Below, piece after piece: positions 54,239 to 64,000 of a stretch of DNA of 64,000 bases. The stretch lies in NCBI GenBank assembly GCA_020809705.1, contig CP085830.1, positions 5,208,001-5,272,000 on the forward strand, in the 5' to 3' direction. Each line of letters starts with the position of its first letter. Positions within the stretch are counted from its first letter, which is position 1. Below the pieces are notes generated by a model. That model was not told the DNA's origin and made no database searches. It worked only from the letters and a program-made list of their open reading frames with translations. Position numbers and translations under genes: made by a program. The DNA is from Calonectria ilicicola. Lineage: Eukaryota > Ascomycota > Sordariomycetes > Hypocreales > Nectriaceae.

Positions 54239-56995
54239 ATGACACAAACCATCACATACCAAGCCATGCCTTCTCAAATGGATGTCCAAATCGCCATTGT
54301 CGGCATCGGTCCCCGTGGCACAAGTTGTTTGGAGCGTATTTGTGCCTCTGCAAGCCAATTTCTTCACCGAGATGGAACACTGACTATTCATGTTGTCGAC
54401 CCATTTCCACCTGGCTCAGGCAGTGTGTGGCAAGAAGATCAACCTTCACAGCTCTTGATGAACACTGTTGCCTCTGAGGTAACCCTATTCACGAATGAAA
54501 ACACAGAATGCGAGGGACCCCATGAATCCAAGCACTGGGGGCCAAATTTATACGAGTGGGGAAAAGATGCGGATGGCTTTCGACTGGGTGGGCGAGATTA
54601 TGCTACCCGTGCTCAATATGGCTCTTACTTGAAGTGGGTGTTTCATGAGGTTTGCAAAAGGGCCCAGGATAGTTCGATCAATATCCATATCGAGATGCAT
54701 CCTTGGAAGGCTATCCAATTGGACAACGAACACGGACTTGGTGATAATGTTAAGCAAGTGCTTACGTTGGCCAAAGTCTCGCCCACTGGTGAAGCGTTGA
54801 CCAAGAGATTACCCGCACTATCTGCTGTTATCTTGACTCAAGGCCATGTTGGTCAGCTCCCTGATGCCGAGCAACAAGAGTTCATCAAACACGTCGAAAC
54901 TCGACAACCTAAAGGAGAATGTGGAATGCAGTACTACCCACCCGGTATTCCGGCTGACATTAACTTCGATGCCATTAAAGGAGGTGACAGCGTGCTTCTA
55001 CGCGGTCTTGGGCTTGTATTTTTCGACTACATGATCTTGCTCACCGCTCGCCGAGGTGGATGGTTTGAACGTTTAGATGACGGCAGTTTCAAGTATCACA
55101 AATCGGGCAACGAGCCTACTATATATGCCGGGTCACGTCGCGGTATACCCTACCACACCAAGGATGATGATCAGAAATCTACTACTGCATTCCATGCGCC
55201 AGAGTTTTTGACTAATGTCGCCATTGAAAATCTGCAGGCTTTCCAACCCTTGAACTTCAAAGAGCATGTCTGGCCGCTCATTACCAAGGAGGTGAAACTT
55301 GTGTACTACAAAACACTCCTTGAAAAACAGAAATCGACCTTTACGCAAGAGGATTACCGACGTCTGATTAGGGGCCTTTTACAAGAAAATAAAGAAGTCG
55401 AACATGGGTTGCTCAAAGAGTTTGGCGTGTCCGAAGAGAACTTGTGGTCCTGGGGAGTTTTTGAAAAGCCACAGGGAGACAAAACATTCAGCTCGGTCGA
55501 TGACTGGAACAAATGGCTGTGCGCTCACTTGGAGAAGGATGTCGAGGAAGCAAAGGAGGGCAGTATAAATGGACCCCTAAGGGCTTCTCTGGACGTTTTG
55601 CGTAACATCCGCAACAAGTTACGTCTCCTTTTGAATGATTGGGGTCTAGAAAGCGCACCATTTGGGAAGGATCTCATTGATTGGTTCACGCCGTATAACG
55701 CCCTTCTATCAACTGGACCACCTCGACGGCGTGTTGAGCAAATGATTGCTCTGATGAAAGCTGGAGTCTTAACTGTCCTGGGTCCTGGTCTTAAGGTACA
55801 GCCTGAGGAAGAATTTTGGCTTGTGGCCTCAAAGAACCCTGATGACAGACAGATAGCCCATGCTGTCATTGATGCCTTTATTCCGCCTCCAGATCTTCGG
55901 AATACGTCTGACGAACTGCTCCGTTATCTGCATGACAATTCACAATGCCGAGTTCACAAGATTGGCAATTACGAAACCGGGGCTATCTGCACTGCCGAAA
56001 AGACTTACAACATGATTCAGCCTTTAGAATCGGCTCATCCAAGGCGCTTCGCAATTGGTGTTCCTGCTGAGAGTGTGCACTGGCTCACTCCAGTTCAGCC
56101 CCGCCTTTGTGCCGACTCTATCAATCTTCTTCAGACCGATGCCATAGCTCAGGCTGTTCTAATGGTGGCTCAGAATGACCAAAACTGTAGTGCGGGTGGT
56201 TCCTCTACCATGATCATCGAGTCGGTCGCAAACCCTGGTTGGAAGCCCATGGTTGATTCAACTGAGGAGAACTACACGGCAGGGGAAGATGACATCGCGG
56301 ATGATGACTACTTGGCAGATAATGACTACTTGGCAGAGAACGACTATATGGCAGAGGATGGGAAATTTAATCAGGATCCAGGTGTCCCACGCAACATTAC
56401 GATGCACGACGGGGAATTCTTCTCTCGATTCGAGGTAGGAATAAAGTCTTACTTGTCTAAACATCGACCTAACTCTGCAAAGATCCATTACTGTGACAAG
56501 AAACCCGAAGGCGCCATCAATGAGATTAATGGCTCATCTCCCGATATTAACAAAGGCTACCGTGGCAAGTAAGTATATGTTCGTAATAGGGCAAAGGTAT
56601 TTATTAATTATAATCCATAGGTATGTGTGGCTTACCGTCGAACGAACCAAGAAGCGTGAGAAGATGGCCAATCGGATTTGGGTTGAAGTTTCTCGTAATG
56701 CACGTCCTGGTCAAGTTAATGATCTTGCTAAAGGTGCTGGCGGAGACTACCGTTACCTCCAATGGTCCAATGACATCACTGCTACTCGGTAAGTATCCCC
56801 TCAAACACCAACACTAGTCCAGGTTAATTAAACTTTTGTAGTTATATTACCGATGTTGCTCTTTGGAGGTGTCGTAGGGCAGAATCCAGTCCTCCAGATG
56901 AGTGGGAATATGTATCTGAAGATATTAACCGCGGCCGTGGCGGTGATTATCTCTACCTTATTTGGCGCACTAAGCCATACTACGATTCGGAATGA
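54239..56995 (+). CDS. FAD/NAD(P)-binding monooxygenase fused to a triple-repeat beta domain
   Basis: Exons 54239-56568, 56621-56788 and 56842-56995; introns of 52 and 53 bp; 883 aa. Residues of about 15-640 form an FAD/NAD(P)-binding protein of the NAD_binding_9 (HpyO-like) kind: IAIVGIGPRGTSCLERI at the N-terminus, PPGSGSVWQ, LLMNTVASEVTLF, VILTQGHVGQLP and LLRGLGLVFFDYM. A linker rich in Asp and DYLA repeats follows. The last roughly 140 residues, spread over all three exons, carry three spaced copies of a D-[IL]-[NA]-[KR]-G-x-x-G-x-Y-x-[YW]-L unit. This pattern resembles MABP/beta-prism membrane-binding domains. Such a fusion is unusual; the exact fold is inference. The oxidoreductase part may N- or C-hydroxylate a pathway intermediate. 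Confidence 0.82.
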
Positions 56996-57210
56996 GTCAT
57001 CACACTGTCCATATCTATCGAAGACTTTCTATTCAATCAGTATTATTATATCGAGCCAGTACCTCGGTGAATGCCCGATGATAGATTTGATAGCAAACTA
57101 GTCACTTGTGAACACAAAATGGCGTAACTCAGGGCAGAAAAAGTAAGATATAAGCAGTAATTCAAGGTATCAACCACAGCTACTAATTACCGAGATATAT
57201 CTATGTGCCT

Positions 57211-59352
57211 TCAAGTCTCAAAGTGCTCAAAATACCAAGTAAGATTCTTTCCCTCGAGATCATCTTTCGTATACCCGTTTCCAAGATAGTGAAATCGATT
57301 TCCAGAGAGGTACTCGATATTCATGTCCTCATAACGCGGTTCCTTGAGAAGGTGGTGCCAATGCAATCGAGTACCTGGGTACTGGGAGGTCACTGGTCCA
57401 ATAACGCGTCCATTCTTGTACCATGATGCGCAAGGTTGACTGAACGAAAGGCGTTTGTACATTACGTGCTGATGATAGTAGTAATCCACAGCCGCCTCAA
57501 CCTTGGGCTCGATTGCTTTGATGTACTCATTCTGCATCTTCATCAGCACCTTGCGAACCCATCGAGTTTGCCACTGGATAATGGCGAATATACCGCCGTG
57601 AGTGGCCGGTGAGCCAGGGCCAGCCAGATCTGCGTTGTTATTAAAACCTGTCTCTCTTCATAATCCTCTTTGGGGAGGGAAAACATACGGAAATAATTTG
57701 GAAAGCCTGGTGTCATGATACTGTTGTATGAGCGGGGGAAATCTCCAAAAAATTCCTTCAGGCCAACCCCATTACGCCCCTTTACGGGATATGAAGGTGT
57801 GCCGGAAGTGTCAAAGCCTGTAGCACAAATCACAACATCGACTTTATGTTCTTTGCCTGCTCCGTCTATGAGCCCGTCTTTAGTTAATTTTGTAACATGA
57901 GAAGGAATCAAGGCCACGTTGTCCTTGTTAAAAGCATCCATGTACTCGTCTCCAGGAGAGAGGCGCCTGCAACCGAGGCCGAACTTGGGAATCAAGTATT
58001 CTGCGACTGCTTCGGACTCGATTCGCTTCTTCATGCGCGCCTCCATTACCTTTCGCGACTGGCCTTGGATCTCGCTGTTTTGGTGCAACTACAATAACAA
58101 CGTCAGTATGCCCCCCATCACACGTTGAGGTAGGAAGGGTACCTACCATGCTGAACCGGTTACCAAGGTCTTCCTCAATCATGCGAATATAATTTTCATG
58201 TTCTTTAAAGTCGTTCACGAATTTCTCCTTTTGCTCTGGTGTATCTATATATTGGTCAGCTCATGGGTCTCGTACATAGCATGGGGTTTCGTCTTACACG
58301 CAAAATTAGACCCCTCTGGACCAGCATATCGAGCAGAAAAGCCTGGTGTAAGCCAAACAGGCGATCGAACAAAATTCAGCAACTTGTGCACGACTGATGA
58401 GTATAATTAATACAACGGGGTTCTAAAACGTGTAGCACTCAGAAAAAGGCACTCACTTGGTTGAATATTGGGCACAATTTGGACGGCTGACGAGCCGGAG
58501 CCCAAGACAGCAACAGTCTTTCCCTTCAATTCGATGTCGTCCTTCCATGCACCAGTATGCATCAATTTTCCCTGAAAATCATCCAAACCACCAATGTTTG
58601 GCCATTTGACTTGACTACCAACCAATTAGCATCTTCATGGTTGTCCAAACATCATTACACGCTTACCTTAAAGGCCCACCTGAATTAATCAAGATATCTG
58701 CCTCGTCAACAAACTCCTTGCCATCGGGTCCTCGAATGCGGCAGCGCCACTTTGCTGTGGCTACATCCCATTCACAATCGAGCACTTCATGCTTCAGCTT
58801 GATGAATTTGCTTAGGCCAAACTTCTCAACCGTATCACGCAAGTACTGCCAAATCTCGGCTTGTGGGGAATAGCTACGCAAAGGTCAGCAAAATGATCCA
58901 CCACTCCACAATCACACTATTGTCACTTACAAGGAGCTCCAGTTGGGATTGCGGTTCCAGTAGAACTGGTAGCAGTGGGAGGGGATGTCGCATGCGCATC
59001 CAGGGTACGTATTCACGAGCCAGGTGCCTCCAACGTCGTCGTTTTTCTCATACACTGTCAAGTCAACGCCTTCTACTTGTTGTCCAAGCATGTACGCGAG
59101 TTGGATGCCTGCGGCGCCTGCTCCGGTAGCCACGATGCGCAGCTTGCGTTCGCTAAACAGTGGCTTCTCCAGGACTTCATACCCTCCAAAATCTTGGCGG
59201 TACCAAGGGTTGGGATGTTGCTCGCCGCTGACCAGTTTGCCTGCATCACCATTTGCTAATTTGAGCTCTTCCTGGTAGACACCGAGGAGGTAGTCGTCTG
59301 GTGGAGACTCTCCCGAGAATGGATGCCACTCGTTCCACTTGTCCAGACTCAT
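57211..59352 (-). CDS. Baeyer-Villiger-type flavin monooxygenase, second copy
   Basis: Exons 59352-58931, 58873-58667, 58614-58457, 58393-58298, 58244-58147, 58088-57689 and 57629-57211. Six introns of 52-63 bp, all in frame; 599 aa. Motifs: FAD loop GAGAAG (77-82), GGTW, CDIPSHCY, the Baeyer-Villiger fingerprint FQGKLMHTGAWK (223-234), NADPH loop GSGSSA, GCRRLSPGDEY and ATGFDT. Gene structure and sequence differ from the first copy, so the pair is not a recent tandem duplication. It may act on a different ketone in the same route. Divergent from the acyl-CoA ligase across a promoter with four CCGCGG sites. Confidence 0.92.
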
Positions 59353-60644
59353 GTTTTACTAGGGATTTTGAGGAATAATGCAGATAAGAGTGTTGCATCT
59401 TGAAAACTACTGTGGTTGATAGCAAGTTAAATATCAACATTTTACTCAGAAGCCCTTCAAAGACCATATTGCTTTGGTTCTTACAACTAAACAGTACACC
59501 TCGGATGGCCATCGATGCGATGGAAGGTCCAATACTCCTCGGCCTCACCTCCACAATAGTCCCTAAGGGGTGGATGGATCACCGCGGTAGGTTGGATTTT
59601 CCTGCAACTGGCACATGACAGCTTGGGAACGCGCCGCATGGTCCGCGGTGACACTATGCTTATGGCCTCGTCGCCGTAGTGTCGAGCAGAGAGGGACCGC
59701 GGCCTTGGTCAGAAGCGGGACTCTCCTTGAGCCATCCACAGCCACTTGCACAAGGAGCCCGCGGATCGCTCATATTAGAGTTTGACTTCTTTACGCTTGG
59801 CTCATCACCATGATCCAGGGCCCTCGGAGATTAGCTCCCAATGTCCGCTCTCCACCCAAAACTAAGGAATACCTCATCTAACTTGAGCAACCAGATGGCC
59901 AAATCACCTTGGGCTGTTCCCAATCAGTCGTCTCAGAAATTCCAAGTCTTGTAACTCTGCCACGAAAAGTGAGGGCACACACAACCATGACACACAAGTT
60001 CACATGCTACGACCAAACCATTGAACCTGAGTCGCGTTTGACGCGTCCTCCACAAAAACAAAAACACGCTTTCGTGTGTGGGCACATGTACTCAATGTAT
60101 CATTACATATAAATTACTATATAGAGTTACATGTATAATGTAGCGTAAGAAATTAGCTGCTAAGCGAACTGAGCTAAGGTCTTATCGATAAATGACTCAG
60201 TTTCTAAAAATATCACATACCTACCCTATATTGAAATTCCTTGCGTCAATCTATGTCAATCAATTGTTAAAATTCGGATCAAAAACTTCAAACAATTGGA
60301 AATGTTGATTGTTTTGGCGCTCCTAAATTTGCAAGATCTATTTGGAGTTTATTGCATTTCTACAAGTTGAAAAAGAAATGTGTTATACACGTTTCGTGTG
60401 CCCAAGCAATTTAAACTCAGTGACGAACACCACGTAAGTGTTTCCATCTCATCTAAGATTCAAAGAATGGCCTTTTTCGTGGCTGGTGACTTCATCCATT
60501 CGGGAATCCGGCAGATCCATTGCCTTGCTTCACATGAAGAAAATATTCCAAAGCATCACGATGACAGGTATAAATAGATAGCAATGGTCAATCTGTCAAG
60601 TACTATTTCATCATAAAACTATCATCAACCATCTGCCCATCAAA
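59353..60644. other. Divergent promoter: second BVMO (minus) / acyl-CoA ligase (plus)
   Basis: About 1.3 kb. Four CCGCGG sites fall between 59582 and 59764, nearest the BVMO side; the ligase side is AT-rich. No gene supported. Confidence 0.55.
59582..59764. promoter_or_regulatory. Four CCGCGG sites in a divergent promoter
   Basis: Palindromes at 59582-59587, 59643-59648, 59697-59702 and 59759-59764, spaced 54-62 bases apart and 230-410 bases from the BVMO start. Regular spacing of about five to six helical turns may be meaningful. Confidence 0.55.
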
Positions 60645-62560
60645 ATGACAGCGACCAGCCTTTACAAATTCCCTCAGGATCCCATACTGGCGAAACTACT
60701 TGTTGCAGCCGCTAAATTCCCAAGCTCAGAAACAATTTTCCATGACATTGATGGATTTCAAAAGACGTACCCACAGTTACTTGGCGATGTCGTGCGAACG
60801 AGCAAAAACCTTCGCACGCAGCTACCAATTTCGGCATTAAATAAGCTCGGATATTTGGAAGAAAACGTAAAAAACATCACATTTGTATCCGAAAGCAGCT
60901 ACGAGTTCCTTGTTGCATTCTTAGCCATCCGTGTAATTGGTGGGATATGCGTCCCTTTAGGTAAGTATTTTCGATGATTTCAAGTCCGATTTGTCTATGG
61001 CTGACTATGTGCAGGGTCCAAAGTCTTGCCTGAAGAGGGGAAATATTTTCTGGAAAAGGTAAAGGCCAAAATTCTGCTATTTGGTAGGGATTGCGTGGAT
61101 CAAGTGCAAACGATACGTGATTATATGAAAACGCCACATGGATCAACGTTGGTGTTGGTCCCAATTTCTTGCGATGCAGAGCCAGTATCACCTGATGATA
61201 TTTCTATCGACACCACTACTGAAATGAGACCAGATGCGGCAGGATTAATCATGTTTACTTCAGGCACAACCGGACTCCCGAAAGCTGTAGTATTGAGAAG
61301 ATCATGCCTTTCTCGTTTCAACCAAATACAGCCTGGTGGTGCTACTTTGAATAATCGTCCCGGCAATTGGATGCTCGGTCTGATGAATTTGATTGGACCC
61401 ATCATATCAGGGCAAAAGCTCTACGCGTTGGGTGGCAAGGGCAGCCCTGAGATTGTGCTCGAAATGCTCAGAACCCACCGAATTACTCATATGAGTTTCG
61501 TGCCCCATTTCTTGAGGCAGATGAGGGATTATATGACAAATGGAAGTGGGAAGCTGTCATCTGAGGAGGAAGAGAACTACGCGAGATACTTTGAACACCT
61601 ATCTACAATCCGCTGTGGTGGCGCATCGCTTGATCCATCTCTGAAGAACTTTTGGACAAAGCTCACTAAGCTCTCGTTCACCAATGGATACGGCGCCACT
61701 GAGTTTGGAGGATATGCGCTGATAACAGCATCCCTAACACAGGTAGGTTCTCTCGGAGAGATGATGCATACTATAATATCAACTTAATATCTTAGGACTC
61801 ACTTGGAACACAACCTACCGAAATGGAAATAAAACTATCCGAGGGGGATCATGGAGAAATCCTCGTCAAGAGCCCTGGGATGTTTTTGTGGTATGTTTGC
61901 CCATAGCCTAGTCCAACTAACTCTGCTCTATAAATAGCGTAACATTAACTGGGCCAGCTATATCGATGACGAAGCACAAACAAAGGCAGCCTTCGACGAA
62001 GATGGCTATTTTAAAACCGGGGATCTTGCCGAATTGAAGAATGGTGAATATATATTCACTGGAAGAGCATCCTCGGACTGTGGGTTTTGAGTACACTTGA
62101 CTGATGTATCAAGTTCTGACATCTTATAGGCATAGTTTCGAACTCTTATCGTTTTTCAGCGTTAAACGTCGAGAAAGCATTGACTAACCTATCGTACATC
62201 TCTGACGCTTGTGTGTTGGGAGTACCCGATCGCGATGCACGGCAATTATGCGGGGCGGTTGTTCGACTTTGCTCTTCGCAGGAAGTAGTCAGGCCTATAA
62301 ACCTTGAGCGAATAAGGTCTGATGTCGATGATGAATTGGCTCTGTACATGCAACCCACTCTTCTTCGAATCCTTGCACACGGAGAAGACCTTCCTCGGAC
62401 GATATCTGGGAAGCCGATTAAGCGAAAGATTTTGACGGAGTACTTTGGGACAACAGATTGGTTTCCAAATGATGCGGCGCCCAAAAATATCGAACTATAT
62501 GTATCAAATAAAACACAACTGACCGCCTCTAAAGCGTGGGATTGGTCTGGAATATACTAG
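60645..62560 (+). CDS. AMP-forming acyl-CoA ligase (ANL superfamily)
   Basis: Exons 60645-60960, 61015-61742, 61796-61890, 61958-62079 and 62130-62560; introns of 50-67 bp; 563 aa. Motifs: ATP-binding loop FTSGTTGLPK (186-195), GYGATE, TGD in GYFKTGDLAEL, and the catalytic lysine region PRTISGK (Lys515). This is a normal length for acyl-CoA synthetases. It would activate a carboxylic acid, such as the hydroxy-acid released from a lactone, for beta-oxidation. The exon 3/4 junction gives GMFLCYIDDE; another acceptor nearby cannot be excluded. Shares a CCGCGG-rich promoter with the second BVMO. Confidence 0.92.
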
Positions 62561-62677
62561 GTAGTATGAGAATTGGACAATGTACTCAGATTTCGTTCAA
62601 AAAGTCATTAAATCTTCATTTCAATGATGTCTAAAAGCGACATTTCTAAAATATAAAAACCCTCCTCCCTGAAGGAT

Positions 62678-63977
62678 TTAAATACTATATCTGAAATGGA
62701 CATCATAATCTCCTAGGTCGGGATTCGGTTCAATGGGCGTTCCCGCCTGTTCAGCGGCCAAGAGCTTGGCATCTCTCCTGCGATTGACGATGGTGAAGCC
62801 GAGCATGAGGCCCAAAACAATAAAAAACGCGAGAGCAGACAAGCCTAAAGCAATGGATAATCCAGGAATGTACCGAGGAGAGGTATCAGTTGTAAAAATC
62901 TGCCCAACAGCAACACCGGCCGTATTTCCAAGGCAGAGAGTAAAGCCGACCATGGTAGCGCGCTTATAATGTCTTGAAACGTTGTCTTGTAACCACATTA
63001 GTGAAAGACCAGTTGTCGGATAAATTCCGAGAGCAGCGACTTGGGAAAGTTAGTTATTGGTCATCGTTAAGTGGCTTGGGTGACTTACTGAAGCATGCAA
63101 AGAATCGGACTTTGAGGTTGTCAACACTAATCAAAATAGCGTAGCCAACTATCAAGCAGAGCAAACATCCGGCAATGTAGGGCCCGCGGACTCCGTGTCG
63201 ATCTGATAGATGCGCAATGATCAGAAAGAAAATCAGGGCGCAAATGTAGATGGGAACCGTGACGAGATTGGCGTGGACGGAGGTGTATCCGAGACCGCTG
63301 ACAATGGCCGGCATGAACGTGGTCAAGCCATAGAGCGATATATCGACGGAAAATTGGTAGGCGAAAAAGGCATACCATTTAGGATCCGTGAATGCCTTCA
63401 GACATTCGTTCCAGGAAAACTCGTCAGTATGACCCCAAGACGGGTCAGAATCATAGCGAGCCTGCATCATCACCTTCTCTTCCGCCGTCAGGAACCATGC
63501 ATCTACAGGCGATTTGGGCATGACGGCCCAGAAACACGGCACCACAAGAACAGTCATGGCTCCTTCTACGGCAAAGAGCCATCTCCAACCTGTGTAGCTG
63601 CCGGTGCGAATCTGAGTGAGGCCATACGCAAGAATTCCACCAAAAGCGCTAGAGAAGGCGCTAAACGCAAAAATCATGGAAGAACGTTTTCCCCGTTCTG
63701 ACTTTTTGTACACCCAGCCAATATAGACATTGATGCAAGGAATGAGACCGGCCTCAAACAACCCAATCAAGAGTCGACAAGCGTAGAGCCCTCTCCAATC
63801 TTGTACAAAACCTGGAAAGAGTCAATAATTATTCTGTTTCCGTTGAATGATGGTTACAGACTCATTCCAAGAGTTGCCATTGCCCAGCAAAAAGCAGATA
63901 TGGCCATGATATATTTTGGTCCGATGACTTTTAAGAGGATGGCAGCTGGCCCCTCCAGAGGAACGTATGTTGCAAAT
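62678..63977 (-). CDS. MFS transporter, Dal5/Tna1-like anion symporter, 5' end outside window
   Basis: Exons visible: 63977-63862, 63811-63089 and 63039-62678; introns of 50 and 49 bp. The acceptor before 63977 (GCGCAG) and a CTAAC branch site show another intron running out of the window, so the first exon or exons are missing. Recognisable features: VPLEGPAAILLKVIGPKYIMA, a GLFEAGLIPC helix, the long loop SWGHTDEFSWNECLKAFTDPKWY, and a C-terminal pair of helices ending GDYDVHFRYSI. This matches the anion:cation symporter family of fungal MFS proteins that import organic acids. It likely imports the cluster substrate. Its 3' end converges with the acyl-CoA ligase, 117 bases apart. Confidence 0.92.
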
Positions 63978-64000
63978 CTGCGCAGGGTTAGCCGACGAAA

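Noticed and set aside
1..64000. CRISPR array or prokaryotic operon features
   Set aside because: The spliced genes and fungal families show a eukaryotic nuclear genome; no regularly spaced repeats of that type were seen.

Overview
This window is nuclear DNA of a filamentous ascomycete (Pezizomycotina). The genes carry many 46-90 bp GT-AG introns with CTAAC/CTGAC-like branch points. Fungus-specific families are present: Zn2Cys6 and bZIP-DUF3425 regulators, a Ser/Thr/Pro-rich GPI-type wall protein and a DUF1857 protein. A retrotransposon shows the C-to-T/G-to-A decay typical of repeat-induced point mutation (RIP). A Leotiomycetes-like species is possible but cannot be shown from the sequence alone.

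Left part (1-22.8 kb) is gene-poor. It holds a secreted TIL-domain protein whose start codon begins one base before the window, a MARVEL-like four-helix membrane protein convergent with a large multi-pass membrane protein, a five-exon small secreted protein, a small secreted Ala/Ser-rich protein, a DUF1857 protein and a 745-aa repeat-rich wall adhesin. The adhesin has an in-frame stop just before an intact GPI-anchor signal. The spaces between them are long and contain no gene I can support.

Right part (22.8-64 kb) is a dense oxidative gene cluster with no PKS, NRPS or terpene-cyclase backbone gene. In order: bZIP-DUF3425 regulator (stop codon in the zipper), SDR, Baeyer-Villiger monooxygenase (BVMO), beta-lactamase/LovD-like serine hydrolase, P450, Zn2Cys6 regulator, HSL-type alpha/beta hydrolase, second P450, enol-lactonase-like alpha/beta hydrolase, carboxymuconolactone-decarboxylase-like protein, second SDR, FAD/NAD(P)-binding monooxygenase with a C-terminal triple repeat, second BVMO, acyl-CoA ligase and an MFS anion transporter that runs out of the window. 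The set reads as uptake, hydroxylation (P450), alcohol-to-ketone oxidation (SDR), ring expansion to a lactone (BVMO), lactone opening (hydrolases) and CoA activation (ligase). I therefore infer ring-cleavage catabolism of a cyclic or terpenoid-like compound; tailoring of an imported compound is the alternative.

The cluster is split by a 6,840-bp Ty1/Copia element (38175-45014) with 175-bp LTRs and a 5-bp target duplication (TGAGA). It landed inside the last, 55-bp intron of the HSL-type hydrolase gene. The duplication kept the original 3' splice site beside the last exon, so all exons remain intact across a 6.9-kb intron. The palindrome CCGCGG occurs eleven times between genes of the right half of the cluster (46-60 kb), which suggests a shared Zn2Cys6-type regulatory site.
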